Shown: positions 56,939 through 64,000 of the stretch, in pieces | Layout of the letters: each line of letters begins with the position of its first letter | Position numbering within the stretch: the stretch's first letter is position 1 | NCBI GenBank assembly: GCA_003999685.1 | Contig: CP021227.1 | Location: 1-64,000, forward strand | DNA: 64,000 bases | Reading direction: 5' to 3' | Origin: Taiwanofungus camphoratus | Taxonomy: Eukaryota; Basidiomycota; Agaricomycetes; Polyporales; Taiwanofungaceae | Translations under genes and position numbers: made by a program | Notes under the pieces: generated by a model | What the model saw: only the letters and a program-made list of their open reading frames with translations | Databases searched by the model: none | Told to the model about the DNA's origin: nothing

Positions 56939-58193
56939 CTAGATGCCTTCTTCATCGTCTTCATCACCGGATACCTCTGCATTTTCCTGGCCTGCCTTTG
57001 CCATGAGTTGTGCAAGATCTTGCTCTTCTGTTTCCGATATTGCCTTTGGCTGAAATGAAAAATGAGCTTGTTATCAAGGAGTGCTATCAAAAAACTCCGA
57101 CCGACCTTCATTTTGACAACGAGTGAACCACCGTGATCCTCGATAGATGCTTGTATGGATTCAATGGCACGCTCAAGACGGTCCACTGCCGCATACTGTT
57201 GAAACAGCGGTTTGCATGAAGTCAACCTCAAACATTAAGTAAAGGTACCTTATCCGTAGCATTGGTACTCAATACATAAAGCGGCGGTGCCACCAGTTTC
57301 GCCTTGATCGGTACTGCTTCGTTGCTTTCGCGTTCACCGGCTCGCAAGGCCCTCTTGATAGCATCGATCCCGGCCGGAGTATAGCAAGTGAGCTCGATAT
57401 CGGCGCGCAGCTTGATTGGTTGGGGTGTTAATCGTCGTGCGATAGTGCTCATCAAGATGCTCAAGGTCGAAGGGGGCGTAGGGGCTGGCAAGGAGGAGAA
57501 AACTGCTTCCTGTTCACTGATTCACATTGACGGGAAACCATCGTCAGTACTAACAAATTTCATATACAAGCACTCACGTCAGGGCTAGTTTGAATGCGTC
57601 ATACGGATGTCCATATTTTCGTCCCAAAGGCCAGGCGATTTGCTCACAGAGCTGTTCCAACCGTTGTTCCTCATTTGACCCGGATGCCACTGATTTTTCC
57701 TCACCATCGACGTCCTTTTTAGTCGATTCACTTCCGTCGGCGTTGACTGAAGGCAACTTCGACGCGACATGCCGCATGATTGAAGCAACGGTCTTCGACT
57801 TCATATACCGTTCCTCGCATTTAGCGATGTCCTCAGGTGATACACGCCGTTTCGACAAGTCGATGTATCCTGCATTGTCTTAGAAAGTAGATGATCTCAT
57901 GATAGAACGGAACGCACCTTTCTCTTTATCTACCCTCAATACAACTACAACTTCATTTCTGCCCACTCGAATTAGCTTCTGAATTGACCTTATCCGCCTA
58001 CGGGATAGCTCTGAAAGTAGGATCATGCCCTCTATATTATCATATTCGAGCTGGAAATAATCAGTCCACTGATGTTTTGCGATCATTGAGAACACCATAC
58101 CAGTTTGACGTATGCCCCCATTTCTGCAATTTGACGTACTTGTACCATTACAAGTTCGTCAACCTCCGGATATCGCTGTTCATAATACCTCAT
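56939..58193 (-). CDS. SUI2: Translation initiation factor eIF2 subunit alpha
   Basis: Six exons on the minus strand (58193-58101, 58050-57918, 57869-57578, 57516-57249, 57195-57106, 57049-56939) encode 328 residues. The N-terminal S1 domain is almost invariant: [21 protein letters not shown], then [17 protein letters not shown], with the phospho-regulated Ser at 47 (Ser51 of other eukaryotes). [15 protein letters not shown] and a helical domain follow, and an acidic C-terminal tail ([10 protein letters not shown]) ends the protein. eIF2 delivers initiator tRNA, and stress kinases act on this Ser. An acidic/Ser insert ([19 protein letters not shown]) is longer than in yeast. The 3' end meets the convergent Noc4 gene within 62 bases. 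Confidence 0.93.
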
Positions 58194-58508
58194 GGATGAA
58201 ACTTGAGTGAAAGCTCGTCGTCTTCCAAAGGGGCAGGGGAACTTCTCTGCTTCATCATACCACCACCTAGGCAACTTTCCCACGGTCGTCCACCAATAGA
58301 ACTACGCAACCTAATGCCGAGACATGGATGGGTCTCAACAGCAACAACAACGCACACCGTCCATATCTAATCAGAGCAATAGACAAATTAGAGCAGTCTC
58401 AGGTATTATAGATCCAGGAAACCCAGTCAAAATACTGGAATCCAAAGGTATTTTTTTTAAAAATTTTTCGAGTTTATCCTCCATACTGGTAAGCACATGT
58501 AGAGTCAG

Positions 58509-58592
58509 GGGTCTGGTGGTGAAGGGGTTAAACCACCTGGAGGGCACCATGGCACTTGCTTGGGAGACTCATGGGTTTGATTCCTGCAGCCC
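58509..58592 (+). mobile_element. tRNA-derived SINE-like sequence
   Basis: A G-rich, A-box-like start (GGTCTGGTGGTGAAGGGG) is followed 60 bases later by GGTTTGATTCC (58574-58584), a one-base variant of the RNA polymerase III B box. The spacing fits a tRNA head. No proper acceptor stem or anticodon arm folds, so it is not a functional tRNA gene. Confidence 0.45.
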
Positions 58593-59667
58593 CACCTCTG
58601 TTATTACCCCACCCAACCATTTATATTCCCCCCTTAAATTATTCTTTAAACTGATTGTGTAACCCCATCTAAACCCAGTCAAGCTAACAACCCACCTTTG
58701 ATGCTGTCATGTTTGGAGATTCAACTTGCTGGGTCTTGGCAGCCCTAGTCCGGATATTGCAAAGTGATCTTCAAATGGCATGGGTCGAGACCATATCTTA
58801 GTAACCGTTACCCTTTGATGGTATGGGCCGAGGGTAGCAACCATTTGGGCAAACATTAGAAGGAGTTGAGGCAAAAAGTGGCATTGCATGATTCAAATTA
58901 GTGAAAATCCAGTTGTTTGTATGAATTTGGCTAGACTCCACCATAAGCATATAGTTGCTTGAAGGAGGATAATTGAATACACACACACATACACATACAC
59001 ACACCACATGTAGAGTCACACTACTAACAATTATGGTAATGTTTGTGCAGTTGAGTGATAATAATTGTGCTCCACACACTTTTGCTCATTCTCGCAATGT
59101 GGAGGTGGTTTTGAGGACAGAGTTTTCTTTGTCAAAGTTGAAATCAGTGACATTGCTGTAAGGCTGGCTGGATTCTAAGAGGGCCACAAATGTGAGGATG
59201 CATGTCAGGCAATGAAGATGAGTGTGGGGTCAGTACAAGTTAGATGACTACAAAGCTATGACCAGCAGAGTAGACACAAACCAAGGTGGTCTGACAGATA
59301 GAGGTAGAAAGACTAAGTGACATGAAAAGTCCACAGAAAGTAGATGAATTGCAGACTGAAGAGTCTGGTGACTGTTACTGCTATATTTATACATCTAAGC
59401 TATTACAAGGGTCTACTACTTGTCGTACCTCAAATACTGCTGATGTGTATGCTATAGGGCCAAGGCTATAAGGAATCCCTTAATCTACACAAGGCTGGAT
59501 TCTAACTATGAAAGTTATGAGGTTCAGGCATGTACACTAGAAGTTTTATATGAGATACATGCAGGTCAGAGAGCAGTGTGAAGTTAGTGACAGTGTGAAA
59601 CAGGATCAATGTGAAAGATGTGATGTACTAATATAGTGATTGTAAATAACTATCTAAATAATATTAT
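58593..59667. other. Gene-free, CpG-poor stretch
   Basis: AT-rich sequence with a short CA-type microsatellite inside (58979-59005). No gene or other element supported. Confidence 0.4.
58979..59005. repeat. (AC)n-type microsatellite
   Basis: A run of alternating CA with two AT interruptions, about 27 bases long. Confidence 0.7.
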
Positions 59668-60108
59668 TGTTACGAGGGACTCCACCCTGATAATGCTGCA
59701 GAAGGCTTAGTGCAGTGTGCAGTGAAGAGATAAGGAGAAATAATGGTGATGATGAGTTATGATCCTCATATCACAATAATGTGCTCTGTCACAGTCCTTT
59801 GGTCAAGCTGGAGTGCTGCTGGACTTGGAGTGGCCACAGTAGACTGTGGGCCACTTACAACATTAGTGGCAGAGCTATTGGACTGGAGTTGAACACAGGC
59901 CACATTAGTTTTGTGGCTGAGTCATAAGTTTGTATTGTTCTCTTTTTGATGGACTCTATTGTTCTGTGGTGGAGCCCCTTGTTCTCACCAGTATAAATAG
60001 TGCACTGTAGTCTGAAGTAGTCCCCATTTCTGTGGCTTACTTCAAACTTCAGCACTTTGTTGCTATTTCCTGTGTCCCATTTTGATATCTCAGTAGTCTT
60101 CAACTACA
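59668..60108 (+). mobile_element. Candidate solo LTR (gypsy-like), fossil
   Basis: The segment begins TGTTACGAGG and ends CTACA, with a TATAAATAG box near 59992-60000, as in fungal Ty3/gypsy LTRs. No matching second LTR or clear target duplication is seen, so borders are tentative. CpG content is low, suggesting age. Confidence 0.35.
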
Positions 60109-60176
60109 AGCCCTATGTAATCACAATAGTCTTTATGGGCTTCTTATGAGTGCAAGAAGATGAGTAAAGAAAAGCA

Positions 60177-63100
60177 TGTATTGGTACTAAGTGTATAGTA
60201 CACTTGAAATGGATGAATGAAGAGGATACAATTGAGGGAACCCCTCAGCAGAAGGATCTTCTATATACTGCTACTGCTGACCCCCAGGTATAGCTAAGCG
60301 GTCCCTCAGAGATAGCATAAGATGAGAAGAGTCAGCAGCCCAAAGCATGTGATGATACAAATTGGTATCTTGGACCGCTATCTGGTAAAGAAGGCCTGAC
60401 CATGACAGAGGGTGACAAGAACTTATGGATGATATAGTCTGAGTGTCGTGAAGTTCAAGAGTGTTGAGCCAAGTGGTAGCAAGACACAAATATGATATGG
60501 TAATAAGATTGAACTTAAAGTCTGACCTAATTAAGTACATGCCTATATATACTAATACAGACAACGAGCACAGACCAAGTACTATACTAGGGCAGGCAGT
60601 CTGTCAAGTGGTAAAACTAATGGTACAAAGATGATATGAGTTATCAGGCTGTATTAGCAATCAGTAAGTGTAAGTGGAATGTGTAAGTGGGGTCCGATAT
60701 GAGTCAGAGTCTATAAGGTAAGCATGATGTGGGTAATTGTTTCATGTGACTACCATGGCATAAGTGGGAACGGTCAGCCCATCAGTCAGTCTGGATGAGT
60801 AATATATGGAAGAGGAGCTGTGTGTCCATGATATGACAAATAAAGGAAAAGAAAAAATGATTAAGTTCATGGTTTTATTGGTCAGTAACACTACCCCCTT
60901 CTCCTCTCAGGTGTCACTCCAACACCTATCTTTACGCTCTGATGGCCTCTTCATCAGGCTGCTTTGCTCCACTAATTTCAGACCAAGCAGCCCCCACTTT
61001 GAGGCATTGATCAGTGTTGTGGTCATCAGCATAGCAGTCCAGACAACAGAGTGGAATAAAGGGCTTAATGGCTGGCTCCTCCAATTATGGCTGATAGATG
61101 CAGCCAGCAGTGACATGGTTGAGGCTCATGCAGAATTCACAGACCCCAGCCCATCAGTTCAAGAGGTGACACTCAGGATGAAAACAGATGGTTCACTTAT
61201 CTTGTGTAGAGGGGGCCAGATGTGTGATGACAGAGAAGGATGATAAGAGATGTTTAAGGGCAGAGATGATGTCAGTGCAAAAAAGGAAGTTGAGGTGGGA
61301 CCATGTCGTATTACAGGCTTGCCAGTACGCTATGTCAATTTCCCAAATTGGGCTGGCCCACTACTTAGCTTCATCATGCTCCCTCTTCTCCCTCTCCCCT
61401 CTATATCCCCTTATCACCTGGTTGAGGTGTAGGATGACCTCAGCCTGGTGCCAGAAGATAGTGACTTGGGCTGCAAGACTAGGCCAGATGACAAGAGCAG
61501 TGTCCACTGCTGGATGCAGTTGTTTATTGGCCAACACCTATCTGAGATGGTCGGTGGGAGTCAGAAAGTTGATGGTGAAGCTGAACGTTGCTTGACGAGG
61601 TAGGAGAATGATGATCCCTTTGACAAAGTTGGGGAGATTCTGTGGTCCTTGGAGGAAGGGGTTCAAGGTGTGGGCATTTTCTGCAGTGAGGATGGAAGTG
61701 GTGAGGTGGGCTCAGGCAGCATTCAGTGAGTTTGCAGGGTAGTTGAACAGTTGCCAACTGGGTTGGTGCCAAGGTGGTTTGCTCTTTTATATTGTCTCAG
61801 CAGGTCAGGGAAATGCTGCAGGTCATCTTCCTTCTGCCAGGTGCTGGCAGAGACTGGCCATCCCTTCCATTTGATGAGGAACTTCCATTTCTCATGCTGG
61901 GCACAATGCCTATAGAGGGCCTTGACTTCGTACTCTTCTTCCCCTTCAACCAGATCAGACAGTGGTTTCAGAAAGTTGGGTTTGTGTTCCACCATTTCCT
62001 TGTATGAGGTGAGCAGCGATATATGAAATACCAGATGAATTTTCCAGGTTCTCAGGAGTTGTAGCTTGTATATTAGTGGCCCCTTGACTTCTGTGATTTT
62101 GAAGGGTTGAAGCCACTTTGGATCAAACTTCTGACTTATTATTCTCAGCTGAAGGTTTGTGGCCTCTAGCCAAACCATATTGTCTTTTTAGAAGGGTTTC
62201 CAGTAAAAGGGGGTTCATTTCTCCATCAGCTTCTGGGCCAGCTCCTGTGCTGTAAGGGCCTCTCTGCAGAATTCAGAGATCTGGGTCAGACAGTTCTAGA
62301 GCGTGGGGTACTTGTCAGAAGGTTGTGGAGAGCTGATTGCCTTCAGGTCATATCTCATGGTAAGCTTGAATGGTGATTCCTTTCTTCTGGCATGTGGCAC
62401 CTGATTGTGTGCAAATTCAAACTCAGATATATGTTTGATCCAGGTGTGAGGGTCATTCGCACATAGAATTCTCCAGGCCACTTTCAGTTTCTGATTGACC
62501 TGTTCTGTACTTTCATCTGATTAGAGATGATAGGTGGTGGACATTGCCACCTTGACTTCTGTCAGCTTACACCATTCTCAAAATGTGGCCACTGTGAACT
62601 GTGACCCTCGGTCAAATATTATCCAGTCTGATAGACCATATCATCTATATATGTTGAGGTGTAGGGTCTCTGCTGTCCCTACTGCATCTATGTTTTTGGT
62701 GCAGGATACGAGCACAATGCTCTTGATAAGTTCTCTATTGACCACTACCATGAGCAAGTTAAAGCTCTGTGACTTTGGCAGATCAGTGATGAAGTCTACT
62801 AATATGTGAGAGAATGGTCTCAAATTTGATTTTGTAAAGATGGCCATCAGGGGTGGTTTTGTGGGGTGTGTATTGATCTTGCTCCTCTGGCATTTGACAC
62901 ATCCCTTGATGTATTTCTCGATGAATGTTGACATTCCATGCCAGAACCAGTCTCTCTGAGCAAAAGCCATTGTGCCTTGTGCCCTTGGATGTGCCATGGC
63001 TGGTGTGTCATAGCAGAGTTGAATGACTTCTCGGTGCAGATCATTATCAAGAGGTATATAAACTCGATTTTTGTATAAAATCAGTCCCTCCTGAATGTCC

Positions 63101-64000
63101 CAGTCTGCCAGTTTTGTGTGTGCAAAGCCTGTGCCCTTGAATGGTGGTACCTTTCCTCATTTTAAGGTGTCAATTATCTCAATGACCATCCTGTCATGAC
63201 TATGACATTCACATATCTTTTCGATCATTGTGGTGTTGGTGGCATTAACAAAGAGGTCTGATGGTAGCAGGACAATGCCTTCATTGTCGTGCTCTTCACC
63301 TGAATAGTCTGGTTATCTGGAGAGTACATTAGCCACTATGAGTCAGCTGTCTTTCTTATTTAGTAGCTTCAGGTCAAACTGTGACAAGAATAGCTGCCAT
63401 CGAGCCTGGCATCAGTTGAGTTGCTGTGTCTCTTGAAAATAAATAAGGTTTTTGTGGTCTGTGATTACTGTGACTGAACGTCCACTTTTCTCAAGGTGGT
63501 GGTGCTATTCTTCAAGTGCATAGACAATGGCCAGCAGCTCTCTGTCGTATACTTGATAGTTTCACTTGGCCTTTTTCAGACTCTTCAAGAGGAATGCTAT
63601 AGGGTGTAGCCACCCCTCCTCATCAAGTTGTTGTAGTACTGCACCAGTGGCTACCAGAGAGACATCTGCCTCAATGGTGAATGGTCTGGATGGATCAGGC
63701 ATGCAGAGGATTGGCATGCTCTGGAAACACCTCTTGAGCTCATCAAAGGCTTTCTGACAGGCTTTGGTCCAGTTCCACTTCACATGCTTCTTCTTGATCA
63801 CATTCAAAAGATGAGTGATGTGGGAGAAGTTGTAGATGAAGTGTCAGTAGTAGTTGGCAAGACCCATGAATTGTTCTACAGTGACTCACAAAACCGTTGC
63901 AATGTTTGTCACTTTCTGACTGTTTGGTCTATATCTCAGTCACCAGATATGCGATAGCTTCAAATGTTGGACCATTAGAAAGCCCTACATCATGGCTTTC
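60177..64000 (-). mobile_element. Ty3/gypsy retrotransposon with chromodomain (chromovirus), 3' part, fossil
   Basis: The element lies on the minus strand and its 5' part runs off the right edge. Parts from right to left: reverse transcriptase/RNase H region with an FTIEADVSLVATGAVL segment (about 63560-64000), integrase with HHCC-type zinc region and catalytic core (about 62300-63050), chromodomain with WKFLIKWKGWP (about 61723-62178), a non-coding stretch, and a probable 3' LTR (about 60177-60890) next to a purine-rich tract. The copy is broken, with many breaks (roughly ten) in the visible part. CpG is depleted, pointing to an old insertion. Confidence 0.7.

Noticed and set aside
58324-58662. 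112-codon ORF crossing the SINE-like segment
   Set aside because: The frame includes the pol III box region and has no protein similarity.
60806-61595. Plus-strand ORFs of 145 and 135 codons
   Set aside because: They lie antisense to the 3' part of the decayed gypsy element and show no domain.

Overview
This window looks like the left end of a basidiomycete (Agaricomycete-type) chromosome. It opens with a perfect pentameric (AACCT)n tract, so TTAGG on the G-rich strand. It then runs through about 14 kb of telomere-attached retroelements, a short repeat-rich transition zone, and about 42 kb of ordinary intron-rich host genes. It ends in CpG-poor repeat DNA with a decayed Ty3/gypsy element. 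The host genes have 45-70 nt introns with GTRNGT donors and YAG acceptors, tight spacing and a WC-1-like photoreceptor without a zinc finger, all typical of mushroom-forming fungi.

Positions 1-14103 hold two subfamilies (A and B) of Penelope-like elements that match the endonuclease-lacking, telomere-associated Coprina type. Each has a long open reading frame (1167 and 1174 aa) with a Penelope-type reverse transcriptase and no GIY-YIG endonuclease, flanked by about 0.86 kb LTR-like repeats (pLTRs). The order from the telomere is A1, A2-ORF-A3, B1, B2-ORF-B3, B4, all in one orientation with 5' ends towards the telomere and joined by TTAGG-type tracts. Every complete pLTR carries a hammerhead ribozyme whose three helices I could pair by hand (seven copies). 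In both ORFs there is also a 64-nt intron-like segment at the same place. Its removal would switch the frame and replace the reverse transcriptase by a 52-residue very basic tail. This possible splice switch, with the ribozymes and a 3' end of hairpin plus CCTAA repeats, is the most interesting system in the window.

Positions 14104-16680 are gene-free subtelomeric DNA with minisatellites. Host genes then follow: a Chs4/Skt5-like SEL1 protein (+), a zinc alcohol dehydrogenase (+), a BTB/CAP-Gly protein (-) divergent from dynactin p27 (+), a 3 kb decayed repeat island with a poly-A retroposon, ribosomal protein uL16/RPL10 (-), a small cysteine-rich protein (+), an Ams2/Spt21-type protein (-), a doubtful small ORF, ADP/ATP carrier (+), class II fructose-bisphosphate aldolase (-) divergent from a WC-1-like LOV/PAS protein (+), a pyruvate dehydrogenase kinase family protein (-), a full-length 6-phosphogluconate dehydrogenase pseudogene (-), a Fus3/Kss1-type MAP kinase (-), a CCCH zinc-finger protein (+), Noc4 (+) and eIF2-alpha (-).

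From about 58.2 kb to the end the sequence is AT-rich and CpG-poor: a tRNA-like SINE, a microsatellite, a candidate solo LTR and the 3' half of a broken chromodomain-bearing gypsy element on the minus strand. Exon borders were worked out by eye from splice consensus, frame continuity and family alignment from memory. Intron phases sum correctly for every spliced gene given here, but no transcript data were available.
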